Source: Rotaria sordida
Taxonomy: Eukaryota; Rotifera; Eurotatoria; Philodinida; Philodinidae
Reading direction: 5' to 3'
Length of the DNA: 64,000 nt
NCBI GenBank assembly: GCA_905250125.1
Contig: CAJNOL010000714.1
Span: forward strand, 1-64,000
Part shown: positions 49,389-61,922 of the stretch, piece by piece
Numbering within the stretch: position 1 is the stretch's first letter
Layout: each line of letters opens with the position of its first letter
The notes under the pieces: model-generated
Told to the model about the DNA's origin: nothing
Seen by the model: the letters and a program-made list of their open reading frames with translations, nothing else
Databases searched by the model: none
Made by a program: the position numbers and the translations under genes

Positions 49389-50197
49389 TAATTGCTGTCT
49401 AAGGCGTTACGTCAGCTCGGCTGTGAGATTTTCTATCTTCGTATTTGTGTGCGCTTATCTATATTGATTCTTAGCGAACACACTTTATGGTATCGAATTA
49501 TACATTTATCTGAAATTTTGTTTTTTTGGATGAAATTCGACATTTTTTAGAAGAACTTAATACAACTTTTTTGTTGTCTATTAGTTAATTTCTTATTTTT
49601 TGTTGCATAAACTTTAGTTTACTACGAAGATTGATGAAACTTATTAAAATGTCTCTACGTTCCATTAAAGTTCTTATTTTCCATGCAAAAACCTCAAAAT
49701 CCTTTTTTCCAGAAAAAACTTTTTTTAAGCAGTCGATGACAAAACAACCATTAAAAAGTTCGTCAAAAAAAGGATGCCCAATAAAAAAATTATAGTGTTT
49801 ATGAAAGAGCACAACTTGGGCATCTTTTCATACATTTATCTCAATTTCGATATTTTTGACGAAAATTGACTTTTTTGAGGGGGAGAGGGGCCTTAAAATA
49901 AGTGAATTTTCAATCGATACTGAGGAGAGTCTCAATCAGTCGCCTTTATCTTATACAAACCAACAAGACAATTCAATAGTAAACTAGAATGAAGGAAATA
50001 ATTGCGAGACCTCAATGCCTGAATTTAGTTTCAAGTGATTAGGAAATAGCATCATTCTGTAAGCTAAAATTGACGTGTATTAATATTCGGGTTACGCCAA
50101 AATAAATTGATTTAGTCTAAGAAAACCATGATGAAGTTTTCTCTACAAGTGCTAGTTGTATTCTCTGTGTGTAATATTTATGAGAGTATATGAGCGA
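49389..50197. other. noncoding stretch
   Basis: An open frame at 49585-49812 (minus) is not supported by splice or start context. A G-rich segment at 49878-49893 mirrors the C-rich one at 47.1 kb. Confidence 0.35.
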
Positions 50198-50502
50198 ATG
50201 TTGAACTCTGGCAGATCTCCTTCTCATTCGGTAAGTGACATGCGATAAAACACGAAAAACACTAAAATAATTTATTCGTATAGTCTAATATATCGTCACT
50301 ATTACTATTTGTAGAAACATCTTAGATTCAATTGATCATTAAAGAAAAGACCACAAAAAAAAGACGTTCTCTGACAACCCTAGATGAAGTTCATAAAATG
50401 TTTATCGCTGAATTTTCTGAAGACATTCGATTATTTTATCGAACTTTCTCTAGAAGTCAACGTATAAAGTCCATTGACAATTTTCTTCATTCGTTGAAAT
50501 AA
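50198..50502 (+). CDS. small two-exon gene, 69 residues, unrecognised
   Basis: Exons 50198-50230 and 50326-50502 are joined in phase 0 (donor GTAAGT, acceptor CTTAG). The protein starts MLNSGRSPSHS, has a basic cluster KTTKKRR and a helical C-terminal half (LDEVHKMFIAEFSEDIRLFY) ending FLHSLK. A basic N-terminus with a compact helical tail could suit a small nuclear protein, but no family is recognised. Confidence 0.45.
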
Positions 50503-52276
50503 AATTTTATATTTGATATTATGATAGAAAAAGATGCTGAGTATCTTGGGTCTAAATTCAGGTTTTTTCCAAATGGATCCCGTGATGTGTTATAGCGGAC
50601 AACAAAATTGCTGTATCAAGATACATCTCTATGAACTTCATCGATTCTAGTAGTTGCTTTCGCTATCTAACCCTTTCATCGAGAAAAAGCCAAAATATCA
50701 CCGAGATATGGATGAAAAAATAGAATTTTCTCGGAAAACTCGTCGTAATTTGGTCATTGACTATGCTGAAATCTGAGGATAGCTAACTAATTAAGAAATT
50801 GGCGAGCTGCATCGAATAAACACCTTTTTGGTTCATTTCGAAACTTGGATCCCGTCCAAATGGGATGATTCCAGTCCTAACTTCTCTCTCTCATATTGAT
50901 CATTCATATGCTGATCGACAGGTAAGACAAAAGTTCAACCAGTTCGTTTATTTTCTCTACTAGGATAGAAGGGTGAAGAAATGCACGAATCTATTACTTT
51001 TCCGTTCTTTCTTCACACAGTTGGACGCTACACATGCTGAAACCTATTGGCCTCCTCTTTACATTCCATCCTATTGCATCATGGAAATGAATTAGTTAGA
51101 TATTCTCGTTTTTCTCTCGATGAAGACGTGTGTGGTAACTATCGAACATAGGCGATCGCCAAAAAAAGAAAAGAGTTTTTTTTTATTTCTTTCTCGCTTT
51201 CATCTTTCTGAAAACGATCCATATTCACCAGTAAGTATTTTCATCGGTCCTCAGCATTCCTTCACCATCACGGGCACAATAAAAAGGACGCAAATCAAGT
51301 GATGTTGCAATCTTACTGTATTCTCATACTCATCCGTAGTCGTATCAATGAAACTGAAATATTGAAAGAATTGAAATTATTGAGGGAAGGAAAATCAAAA
51401 TTTACAAAACTTTCTTTTCGCAGAAACTACTTATTAATCATTATTATTTTTAATACGTATTTCAAACACTTGAAAACCATTGATTGAACAACCCACGCAT
51501 TGAGACTTGGATTGCGTTTTCAGATGGGGTTCAAATGTAGAAATAGATCGAAAGTTGTTCATTCGATAGAGTTGGCCGAGTTCTATCTAGGTATATTACT
51601 TAAGTTTTTGGTATGGCCAATTGGTGGCAAGAGACGAGTCTTGCGGATAATCCAACATTAGATGCTGGATTCGCCCTTTCGAAACGGATTCAAGTAGCAA
51701 AATCAATAAAAAATGTGTCTATTGGATAGGGCTCATAGTAATCTATATTTGTAAAGGAATGTCGTATTTGAGTTTAATGCATCGGTACATCCATTCTGGT
51801 AACACGCGGATTAAAGCCAAAAATAAACTGAGCAAGAAAAAGGAATCATTCGTATTGCGATATTAAATGACTGACTACAGTTCTACTGTTAAAATTAATT
51901 TGTTCTTGAAATAGTGTAATATAGAATAACAAATGAATCGATGTCAAGCTTTGAAACTAATACAGTACTTAAAATATTAGAATTGGTAAAGATATCGAAG
52001 TAATCATGTTTTTGTCTCTCTTATATAATTATGCTTATACTGTGCTTTACAACTAATTCTGCTTCCTAATTTATGAACGTCGTATCTTCTGTTAAAAATA
52101 AAAGTTTTTGACTATTTACCACAATTAAAAACGTTTATTCACAGTGGGAATATCTGCTCATCAAAACTTTACAAAGAATAATATCTCTCAAAGTCTTTTC
52201 TATAGTTAAATTGTTTTGGGATGAAGATCATAATGAGTTTCTCAATCGATTTTTGATCATGGGTGCTTTCGAAATG
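50503..52276. other. mostly noncoding; possible stray exons
   Basis: An ATG-led reading at 51120-51230 ends at a GTAAGT donor (…DPYSP), and a coding-like stretch follows at about 51345-51437 (RINETEILKELKLLREGKSK), but the phases do not match. They may be remnants of one small gene. Nothing else was seen. Confidence 0.3.
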
Positions 52277-53633
52277 TTAGAAATGAAAAAGTCGTTCTCC
52301 TCTTTTGATGAATTCTCCATGTATGTAGTTCATACATTCGAATAACTCTTTTATAATGCATACTTTTCGATAAATATCACCAATATTTCCCAAATACATT
52401 CCGATTGATTCATGCTTGCGACCATAGTAATGTTTAGATATCTTCAATGCTTGTTTGAAGCAATCCAAGGCCTCGGTATATTTTCCTTCTTTCTTCAAGA
52501 GAATGCCCAAATTTTTCACAACATCGGCAACTAAAGGATGATTATGACCATGTACTGATTCAAGTTGTTTTAGTGCTTTTATGTAGAGTTCATGAGATTC
52601 ATTATAATTTCCTTTTTTCCGAAAGCTATCTAAATTTTGATGCAAATAAAACAAACTATTATGAACGGTTCTGAAACTTAAACTATAAAGCATGATATTA
52701 CCCGCCAAATTAACAACAATTTCCGACCAAAGATCTGAATCTGGATCAGCAATTTCTAGTGCCTTCGTATAGGTCGAAATAGCTTGATCATACTTAAATT
52801 GAAAGCATTAATATATGAAATAAAAAATCGCAAGAACGTACATCAGAACATTTCTTGGCCAGAAGTCCAATTCCATTAAAAATTTCGGCTTTTTTCTGTG
52901 ACCGATCATTATGTGGCAGAAGATTAAGCGCTCGAATAAATTTTTCTTTTGCTTCGGTAAATTGTGCTTTTTTAAGGTGAATTTGTGCTGAAGCTAAAAG
53001 CAGTTCGATTCGCTGGGCATTGGATTTCGCTTTTAAATAAACATCTGTATAAATTTGTAATGCTTTATCATAGTGACCATCGTCTTGTTCAATCCGTGCA
53101 CTCAGAATCATGACATCGAATGTATTTTGTGTACCTTTAATCATTTTTAAACATTGTCTTGCTTCTTCATAAGTTTGTTGATCGTGAAAGGCTTTGGCTA
53201 AATCGTAAAATGCAGTGTCCTTTTCTTTCGTACGTATTTTCGCATCACTATACTCTCGTAATTTGAGTCGTAATTCGGACAATTTGCGTTCTCGTTCGGT
53301 CACTAAATTATCTGGTGAATATGGACAAGATTGTTTGTGTTGCGCCAAGTCACTTCGAGATACTTTAATTGAACAACCTTGTAATTTATAAGGGCAATTG
53401 AATTGAGTATTGTCGATAAAACGTTGAATGACAATATTTGTAAGTAATGTTTGTTCGGTCAATATTCTTGAACAACATCGCGGACAGCTAGAAGCAGACT
53501 GTCTAAGCCATGATTGGATGCAAGCGAAACAGAAGAGTTGATGGCAACAAGGAGTTTCTCGAACATCTGTGAGATAATCACAACATATGCAGCATTCAAG
53601 TAGAGCTTGAATTTCAGTTGGTGTTGTAATCAT
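52277..53633 (-). CDS. RING finger / TRAF-like zinc finger / TPR protein
   Basis: Exons on the minus strand are 52842-53633, 52702-52792 and 52364-52629, in phase. Reading through the last donor-like site (GTATGC) gives a stop at 52277; otherwise later exons are missing. The RING is complete: C15-x2-C18, C29-x-H31, C35-x2-C38, C50-x2-C53. A second zinc-binding stretch follows (FNCPYKLQGCSIKVSRSDLA then HKQSC), as in TRAF/SIAH-type E3 ligases. From about residue 135 on there are TPRs (ALQIYTDVYLKAKS, AKEKFIRALNLLP, AISTYTKALEIAD, ALDCFKQALKISKHYYG). The likely role is a ubiquitin E3 ligase with TPRs selecting partners. The 3' end is doubtful because a KLC-like protein would normally continue with further TPRs. 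Confidence 0.8.
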
Positions 53634-54993
53634 GCTGTGTTTTTGTATTTGAAACGAATGAAACGAATTCTACTTACCAAATGATTGAAATTCGACACTT
53701 TCTAAGTAAGAAAAACAACATTACATTGATATATATATAGAAGATGATGACTCACTATGATGTCGTTTTGCCATACTGTGCAAACGAATCTTCCCTCAAA
53801 ACACTATAAGAATATGAAAATCAAATAGAAAAACAACACACCTCGTGCTTTTTGTGTGCTTGTTGGTTGAATAAATATATTTTATGCTTTTTTTATTGAC
53901 ACTAAAGTAAAAACAACAGAACGGCAACAACATACATTACTTACAAAATATGAGTCATACACAGACAAAGAGCGTAACAGTATTTTATTGTGAAATTAGT
54001 TACATTCTAAATTAGTGAACTATCTTTCATTTTATCATATAGAGAAACGATAACTTGGATGACAGGATATACACCATCTTAATTTTTAGTAATGATGGAC
54101 CGATTTGAGCTCGATACAGATGAACTGTAATATTATTCATGGCTATCAGGTTTCTATTATGAATAAGATCCTTGGTCGCTTTTAAAAATGTTATTAGGCA
54201 TTTTCCAAGGCTTTTGATTATGCAATATCCACTACTCGCTATTTCAAATATATCATTGAAGTATCATAAAATGGAAGTCGGTATTTCATATGCGATTGGA
54301 ACATAATTTATGCTAGTTTCATAGTTAGGAACTTAGTGCTACTGAAAACTGTCTCGTACGACATTTCAGTACTGCATATCAAGCTTGATAAAAGTGTCTA
54401 TCAACAGAGAATGTTAGCGAAACAATACTCGTTTTTCTGTGCTATTCGATCATAGCCTAATTGATACGATAACAATGAAACTCGAATGAGACTATTTAGC
54501 CTAGCATATGCGACAGTTATACAAATTCATGATTTATCCAATACCTTATCTTCCCTCTCATTTCTTTCAAGACCGTATTGTCTTCTGGTATGCTCAACCT
54601 ACGGCAAATATCTCGTTTTCTGCATGCGCACTGTACAATTGTATTTTATACAAAGTGCAACCAATAAAATTAGACTGAGTCTTAATATCCTTCGTTTTTC
54701 TCTTTAGTGGGCAAACAAAGTTTTCGCTTTCTTATTTTCTTCCATTGAAAAAAACTTCGAAGTTGTATTGAAATTTTTGATTTTGGAACAATGGCCCATT
54801 CCTTAGAATTTCGTTTTTGACTTGTTAAAAATTTTAATATTATTTTTTATTTGTTGTGATTCAAGAAAGTTTTCAAACTCATAATAGAAATGTAAATAAA
54901 GTGTAAATCTCCCTAACTTTAACTCGTGTACCGATTCCGACGGAGCTTCATCGTGATGAAAAATTGAATAAATTTCTAGATGATCATCGCCTT
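53634..54993. other. noncoding stretch with a coding-like end
   Basis: The last ~90 bases (about 54920-54993) read RVPIPTELHRDEKLNKFLDD, which looks like coding sequence running into the next telomere-like palindrome. The rest shows nothing. Confidence 0.35.
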
Positions 54994-55108
54994 GGATGTG
55001 AGTGTGGGTGTGGGTGGCACTTGGATGTGAGTGCAAAAAGAAATGAAACACACCGACACCCACCCACCCACACCCCACACCTACCCACACTCCACACGTA
55101 CACCCTGC
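54994..55108. repeat. telomere-like palindrome
   Basis: G arm 54994-55018 (GATGTGAGTGTGGGTGTGGG, partly repeated to 55032), spacer, C arm 55050-55107 (CACCCACCCACCCACACCCC, then CTACCCACACTCCACAC). Confidence 0.75.
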
Positions 55109-55289
55109 TCTATTTCTTTGACAACATCTATCTATCCAGCAGATCAAAAACAAATGGAAAGATTCAGATGTTATGTAAACACATGTGGACATGGATGAAT
55201 AACAGAAAAAAAGAATGAAGAAAAAAAAATATTAGAATGAATAATTGATATGCAGAAAGATGAACGATTTTGACGAGAAATATCATAAA

Positions 55290-57738
55290 TCACATTAGAT
55301 TACATACAGTTGATGTAGTATTTAATGAGTTGTTTTGTGTCAATGGTATGTAGATTTTGATTTCATCGAGAAAAGTAAGATAATCTTTTAAAGTAAGTGT
55401 CGTACGCTGTGATTTGTTAACATCTTCTTTCAACGATAAAAACATTCCTTGTTTATTCGCTTGACACATTGAATAAGCTTCATTTAATAATTTTCCGTTC
55501 ATTCCTTCAAGAACAGGTAGAAGAGCATCAAGTTCTTTGTCAAGAAGAAATGATTTGACATGATCTTTAGCCCACAAATCAATACAATGTGGATATGTTC
55601 TACAAACAGACAACAAAAAACTGTTTAGTTTGACATCGTCCCCTCTTCAAGTATTGTTTTCTTATAAATTATGCTTTTGATTGCCGAAGAAAAGTGGAAG
55701 ACAAAATAAACTTACTGATTAAATATGAAAAATCATAGCATGTCACTGTCTATAGAAGTCGTGGAGAATAGTGCCTCATGCACGCTGTCAAAACTCTCAT
55801 AGTCAACATAAACTTACACAACTGGACGTGGTTCTTTCTTATTGTCGACAGTTACAACTGGTTTCGGTATAACATCCACTATTGAACTAGGATTATGATG
55901 AACTTGTTCTTGATTGACAAGTCTTGAATTTGAATCATTCATTCTATATAATTCAATCTGTCGCTTAAGTTCTTGATAAGCTTTATCGAAACCAAGTTTT
56001 GGAAAATCAACATAAATAAGTGCTGAAGTTAATACTCCCAGCCATCCATCAGCTTTGTAATTAGCTGTCATAACTAATGGAATAATATGACAACGACGTT
56101 TAATTGCATAACTAGCTTCCATTTCACAGAAGGGACTTTGTTTGTAAGCATCAGACATACAGATAAGTACGAATTCTGCATTCTCAATAGCTTTGGCCAT
56201 TGCATCAAATGTAGCACCATGCATTAATCGAGAATCTATCCAAACACGTAATTGATCTTTTTCGAGAAAATTTAGAATACGATGACAAAGTTCTTTATCA
56301 TTATGTGAATAACTGATCATAATATCATATTGTTTCTTGACTATCGTCGTTGAAGACATTGAAGAAATTTGTTGTTGAACGATTTTGGCTGTGGTTTCTG
56401 ATTCTTTTTCTAATTTCCATATCAATGCAGTAGCTACTAGTTGTAGTTCCTGTTGTGATGACGAAGTCAATGTTCGAATATGATTGACGAAAGTGGTGTT
56501 GTCTTTGAGTTTACCAGCAAAGTCTTTGTTGAAGGTCAATGCAAGAAGAATCTCAAGTGCAGGAAGCTTAGCTTTGAGGGGATGGAATTTATCTTCCAGA
56601 ATACATCGAAGAAAAAGTGAATGGCCTTCTTGTTTGATCAATTCTTCACGAATTTGATCATGCTGTGTTAATACTAAATGAAGAAGAAAAAAAGAAAACA
56701 TTGTTTTCTCAATGTGTAAACTTTTGAGATAATTGAAGTGAAATTCATAAGGATACGCCTAGTTTTCAAGCTATATATTGCTTAAGCTATACATTTAATT
56801 TAATCATATTATAAAGAATAGTTTCTCTGAATCTTGTTTTCGCTACCTGTTTTCTAATGTTATGGCTAAAAGAATGTGCACTAAAAAGATGATATATTCA
56901 TCTAACATGATAAAATAAATGTTTATGTTTCTAACTACCATTTTTTTAAAATAAAAGGTAATTAAAACTAACCTTTAAGACTTCGAAGACTATTGTGTAG
57001 GCGAGCTTCATAAGATATGCCACTGTCAATAGTTTCTCTAATAAAAGTAATAAAGACAGTAGCTATTCTACTCGAATTTTGCAGTTGTTTTATATCTGTT
57101 TCCGTCATAATAACTGCCAGAATTCGATAGGCTTGTAAATGAATTTCATCATCATTGTTTGATGTTTGTATAAGAATATTAATTAGATCGACTAATTCAA
57201 GACTTTTAAGATAAATAGCAAGTTTATTATCCAGCGTAAAATAGAAAAGAATTAGGAGAAGGTCTTGAATAAGAGGCACAGCAGCTCGATCAATATTTAT
57301 CGGATTTGCTTTGCTGATGGACAGTAAAATATGTTTGATAGTATCTGCGATTTGTTGACATTCATTGTGCGTTTCATTGCTAGTAATGACATTACCAAGA
57401 TCAATTCGAAATAATATATTGGTTGCATGCAACATGATCTCAGACATAATCGAATTCCATTCAATATATGGTGGCAATCCAGTATTCTGTTCACTTAACC
57501 ACCTATCGAACCATTTAAGATGAGTACGTCGAATTCGTTCAATTATTTCGAGGCGTCGATTTCCTTCATATCGTAAAACACAGTTTGGATAGTACTTAAG
57601 CATAATATGTTCTTCATTTGAAAGCGAATTAGGCTGTTCTTTAGCAATTTTTTCGAACATCTGTGCATATAAAGGAGAACAAATTTGATCCACAGCTCTA
57701 GCTAAGTCATCTGGAAGATCTGTATAGACTTGTGCCAT
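55290..57738 (-). CDS. ARM-like / TIR / SAM-like protein (SARM1-like domain set)
   Basis: Exons on the minus strand are 56973-57738, 55818-56673 and 55290-55599, in phase, 643 residues. ATG was taken at 57738 (MAQVYTDLPDDL). Residues 1-350 are all-helical with an armadillo-like look. The TIR domain (about 370-500) starts YDIMISYSHNDKEL and carries VWIDSRLMHG and SPFCEMEASYA. The Cys-x-x-Glu there (E441) is at the place of the catalytic Glu of NAD-cleaving TIRs. The C-terminal ~90 residues (CIDLWAKDHVKSFLLDKELD to DYLTFLDEIKIYI) resemble a SAM domain. Animal SARM1 has ARM-SAM-SAM-TIR; here the order appears to be ARM-TIR-SAM. Likely role: cytosolic stress or immune signalling by NAD cleavage or scaffold assembly; inference. 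Confidence 0.8.
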
Positions 57739-58287
57739 CGTTAACAAAGTTTATTCATTAAAAAAAAAATACTTCAACCTGATGAAATCAACACTCAGAG
57801 TAACTTATTTTAAAATGACGCATGTGAAGCTAGTTTGTTTTTTTTCTTTTTCTTGACAGCAAGTTCTTTCTTAACAACATACAGAAAGAAAAGAAAATGC
57901 TTGACAATATAAAAGCTTCTACCACATTGAAATTCTTGCCGTGTCATTCACGTTGATTCTTTTACAGAAGTTGTGAAATAACGGCAAGAAAGAAAACTCG
58001 TTGATCATTCTTTATGCAGTGATACATATAGAACTTGTCGAAAAATAAGTAACTATTTCTCTGTAAGATAGAAATAAGATTTAATACAAGGAGGAATTAA
58101 TGTCTGATTCAATTCGGATAGATATAAAGAAAAAAAAACATTGTGATTAATCATACGGAGCTAAAGACAAAGTTTAACTGACTTATTAATTATAATTCAA
58201 AGACAGAAGCTTAATGATCAAAGCTATGATATCAATTTTTCAGTTAGTTCTGATTAATTAATTAACGTGCATCTTCAGGCAAGTTTC
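57739..58287. other. noncoding stretch
   Basis: Upstream region of the TIR gene; no specific promoter element identified. Confidence 0.4.
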
Positions 58288-58390
58288 CCCAAAAGAGGAT
58301 ATAGATGTCGTTGTCGTTGTGAATCTTCTATTCTATTACACACTCAGGAGCAGCCATTCACACAACTACATCCACATCCACAGCGACACT
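58288..58390. repeat. very degenerate telomere-like palindrome
   Basis: GAGGATATAGATGTCGTTGT is followed by CACAACTACATCCACATCCA and CAGCGACAC on the other side. It is listed only because the order and flank resemble the better copies. Confidence 0.35.
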
Positions 58391-58401
58391 CATCCATACC
58401 C

Positions 58402-58572
58402 AATAGATCAATGTATACTCAATTCCTCCTTCGACGAATGCATATGATTATGTGTTTCGTTCTGTAATGTATAATTGTTTTTTCTCAGTTTTGTAACATC
58501 CACACATTACAAAATGAAACACACAATCATATACATTCGTCGCAGAGGGAATTGAGTATATATGGATCTATT
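58402..58572. repeat. 171 bp hairpin
   Basis: AATAGATC...ATACTCAATTCC at the left is matched inverted by GGAATTGAGTAT...GGATCTATT at the right. Arms of about 68 bp include ACGAATGCATATGATTATGT. It has a short loop. Confidence 0.8.
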
Positions 58573-58780
58573 AGAACTATATTCAATACACCAAAGAATA
58601 AAAATTTATTATTGAAGACAATGATGGTACTTCAAAGCAATATTTATAAATGTTCTTTGTACGGAAAAGAACTCTCAAGTCTCTTCTATCACAGAAAAAA
58701 TGATCCGCCCCCATAACATTGAAGATAGTGGAGATATTCAAATTTTTTATCGTAGAGCTTCTTACGAATCATCCTGTACA

Positions 58781-58840
58781 AGGGTGTGGATGTGGATGTG
58801 ATCTTCTCTTCTCTCACACCCACACCTCACCCCACACCCC
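58781..58840. repeat. telomere-like palindrome, short
   Basis: G arm AGGGTGTGGATGTGGATGTG, spacer ATCTTCTCTTCT, C arm CTCACACCCACACCTCACCC ending in CACACCCC. Confidence 0.75.
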
Positions 58841-59499
58841 AAATCTTTCCTGTCAGCTGAAATTCTTGCTGTTTTACCTAGTGTAACTAATATCGGAACC
58901 GTACTGATATTATTATGTAACATTGATAGACTTAACTCTTTTCTTTATTGCTTATGTTTGTTTTACATCATAATTTAGTACATAATCGCCGTAAAATGGC
59001 TTCTTCACTTCTATAATCGTCTTCATTTGTCACTCCAGATTCATCAACAAAAGACTATCACAATAATGAACGGTTATCACTTACATGATAGTGATGCTCT
59101 TAAATTTCAAATTTATTAATCTGGAAACGTACGATCTGTAGGGAGGGTGTTAGTGTGATCATCCGATGTTCAACTGGAGTTGTGATTCGATAGTCTAAGA
59201 TTGTACATGGATCAAGTTATGGTGCAAGAATTCTGACGAGAACTGTTTTTTTTTGCTGAGAACGAAAAATAAAATAAAATTCCATCCGTCATAGTAAAAT
59301 AAACTATATGATTAACATTATTACCGAGGGTTGCTCATATTTTACTGAAAGGACTTTTTGATTATAGAGAACATTTTTTTCGGAGGATCATAACGCCAAG
59401 AACCAATTCTCAAGGACATTTATTTTGAAGGACATTTTGTCAATGACAAGAAGTCGAGGACATGTTTGCAAGAATATTCTAGCAGTATTCTGCTGATAT
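58841..59499. other. noncoding stretch
   Basis: Nothing recognised. Confidence 0.4.
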
Positions 59500-59942
59500 G
59501 CAAAGGTCTCTCTTCGTAATGAAATAAAAACAAAATTGTATCAAACCTATATGACCTTGTGAAAAGAAGAAGACTAATTAAAAAGAACAATAAGAATAGT
59601 ATTCTTCGTGTGTTCCTGACGAAAGATATCAAATTTTAAGCTTTTTTCTTGGAAAAAGAAGAAGAAAAAAATGAATGCACTTTCATTTTTTCTACACGAC
59701 CTTAAGTAAATTTGCTCCCAATAAATCACATCGTGTATGAGTGACTATCGAAAAATGAAAGCACATCCTTCTTTTTCCTTCTTCTTTTTCCAAGAAAAAA
59801 GCTTAAAATTTGATATCTTTCGTCAAGGACATACCAAGAATGCTATTCTTAGTATTCTTTTTAATTAGTCTTCTTCTTTTCTCAAGGTTATATAGGTTTG
59901 ATACGTTTTTGTTTTCATTTCATTACGAAGAGTAGCCTTTTG
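59500..59942. mobile_element. inverted-repeat (foldback) element, ~440 bp
   Basis: The left arm (CTCTTCGTAATGAAATAAAA and on) and right arm (…CATTTCATTACGAAGAG) pair for about 190 bp. Shared blocks include AAGCTTTTTTCTTGGAAAAA and GAAAGATATCAAATTTTAAG on opposite strands. No coding content. Confidence 0.75.
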
Positions 59943-60307
59943 AATGGCATTTTGACTGTATTTCTGCGTTCTTTTTCTAAGTTTATCAACTAATGGTGCA
60001 GCAGCCACATGTACACGATTTTCACCTCAGTTTGATGATATACGTACCTATTTGACAAAAAAGACCGACAAGTTATTATGAATCGTACAGATGTTAGTAA
60101 GAAATAGGATTAAAAGCTTTGAATTTTTCGGCGACTATTGTTTCTTAAGAAATTAATTGCTTCTCTCTTGTATATAAAGAATGTGATATACTTAGAAGAA
60201 ATTATAACTAAAAACAATATTGTGAGAATAAAGAATAGAAATGCTACTGTAAGTGCCGGCTTGAAACCACCTTCAATCGAACGCCATTTGTTCTTTGAAA
60301 TTTCTAG

Positions 60308-60684
60308 TATCAAAATCGTTGTTGGTCTGTGCCTTGTTCTCCTGCTGGCAGTTTGCGAATTAAATGCCGCTGAAAAACAAGAAAGAGGTAGGAAAATATA
60401 TTGGCGATCTGATTAATAGTACACTATTATAAATATTCTCTGTTTTAGAAGCACGAGTTAAACGTGGTGATCCTCCAAAAAACAGTGCAGCACCATCGTG
60501 GGTTAAGAATGATGGTTGGCTCAGTAAGATCAAATGGAGAAATGGCGATAATTGTACATCCTGGACAACGCGGCTCTTTGACACAAAATATGGAAATGGA
60601 AATTATGCCAAAGGACCAGACAATGAATATAACAAAACACAAAAGGATTGTGTTCGTGGTGGTTTAGCTATACAACGTGAATAA
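60308..60684 (+). CDS. small secreted protein, first exon not found
   Basis: An exon ending at 60387 encodes a hydrophobic signal-type segment (IKIVVGLCLVLLLAVCELNA). It joins in phase across a 61 bp intron to exon 60449-60684, ending in TAA. The mature part is about 80 residues, basic (ARVKRGDPPKNS), with two cysteines (DNCTSW, KDCVRGG) that may form one disulfide. A KR site after the signal region could be a processing site. The frame is open to about 60138 but has no ATG, so an upstream exon with the start is expected and was not located. The family is not recognised. Confidence 0.6.
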
Positions 60685-60870
60685 ATGCCTTCTTAGACTG
60701 AAAACAAACAGATCATTTTCTTGAAAGTTTTGCTTTTTTCATTTACGAATAAATGAAAGATTTTAGAATCCTACTATGTTCTATTCCTAACAAAGAAGAC
60801 GAGACGCTTCTTAAAAATATTTAAGTGAAACCCAGTTAGCATCATTTTTGCCGTAAAATGTCGTACTTCC

Positions 60871-60948
60871 AGGATGTGAGTGTGGCCCTGAGTATGAGTG
60901 TGTGGGTGTGGTCGTGCTTTTCTTCACTCACAGCCACATCCACACCCG
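60871..60948. repeat. telomere-like palindrome left of an LRR pseudogene
   Basis: G arm 60871-60911 (GGATGTGAGTGTGG, GAGTGTGTGGGTGTGG), spacer, C arm to 60948 (CACTCACAGCCACATCCACA then CCC). Confidence 0.75.
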
Positions 60949-61865
60949 CTCACTGTTTAATTAATAATATTTGGAGTTTACCAAAGCTTAAACATCTCAA
61001 GTTAGATGAATTTTCATCTGATGAATTGCAATTCATTGATATCAAAGTGATTGTATTATCAATTAAACATATATCAATTAATATATATACAACTGAACCT
61101 TGACTGATCTATTTCATTTATTTGAATATACATCTTCTCTTTGCTATTTTTCGACAATCTATATGTACTGTTTAGATGATGAATATTTACATACTACTGT
61201 CCCGTTGATGACTGTACTAAAACTTTAATTGAAAGATAGCCGAATTTATTGCATTTAACTATTATAACTACAAATATTAATTAAGATGGACATGAATGAA
61301 AAAAGATTCTTGTATAGTATGTACCAAAAATAAAAATATTTCAATTAGAAATGAAAATAATCTTCGATTCTTCAAAAAGAAAAAGAGAAGAAAGTGAAAA
61401 AATTACTCGATTCATTTCGAACTTTACTTTGGCTTGAAGAACATCAATGATATGTTCGATATGATTGGAATTTTATCACTCCTCTACCCTTTACCACATG
61501 TCTATGAAAAATACTTTTTATAATAATCAAATCTGCTTTCCATCAACTTATTTTAACGACATCAATCTCTCATTTTATAATCGTATAAATACGTTACGAT
61601 GCAAAGCATTTGTTAAAGAGTCTCCTATTGACTTCACCTATTTGCCAACTAGATTTCCTAACGTTAGACATATTTTTCTTAGCATTTTTTTTGTCAATAT
61701 AGATTCTGTATCACGTACTTCTATATTTCACCATTTGATTTCATTCTATATATCACCATTTTAATGTCCTGATAATTCTGTTTATTCTCTATTACAAATG
61801 TTACTCAATCGAGCACCTCACCTTTATTCATTGAGTTTTCATCAAGTATTTTACCCTAAATCGAT
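60949..61865 (+). pseudogene. LRR/F-box-type gene fragment, decayed
   Basis: Right after the palindrome the reading NNIWSLPKLKHLKLDEFSSD resembles leucine-rich repeats of the large bdelloid F-box/LRR-like family and stops at 61100-61102. A second block (about 61330-61865) shows conserved pieces of the same family: a helical FQLEMKIIFDSS, FRTLLWLEEHQ followed by a TGA where Trp is usual, then VRYDWNF; later LRCKAFVKESPIDFTYLPT and FPNVRHIFLS in another frame. Stops and frame changes show it is dead. Neither a start nor a natural end is present; both ends meet telomere-like palindromes. Confidence 0.6.
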
Positions 61866-61922
61866 GAGGGGTGTGTGAGTGTGATATAGTTATAACATGA
61901 ATACCCACACCCACACCCACAT
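61866..61922. repeat. telomere-like palindrome joining two gene fragments
   Basis: G arm GAGGGGTGTGTGAGTGTG, about 20 bases of spacer, C arm ACCCACACCCACACCCACA. LRR pseudogene lies to its left and TPR coding sequence to its right. Confidence 0.8.
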
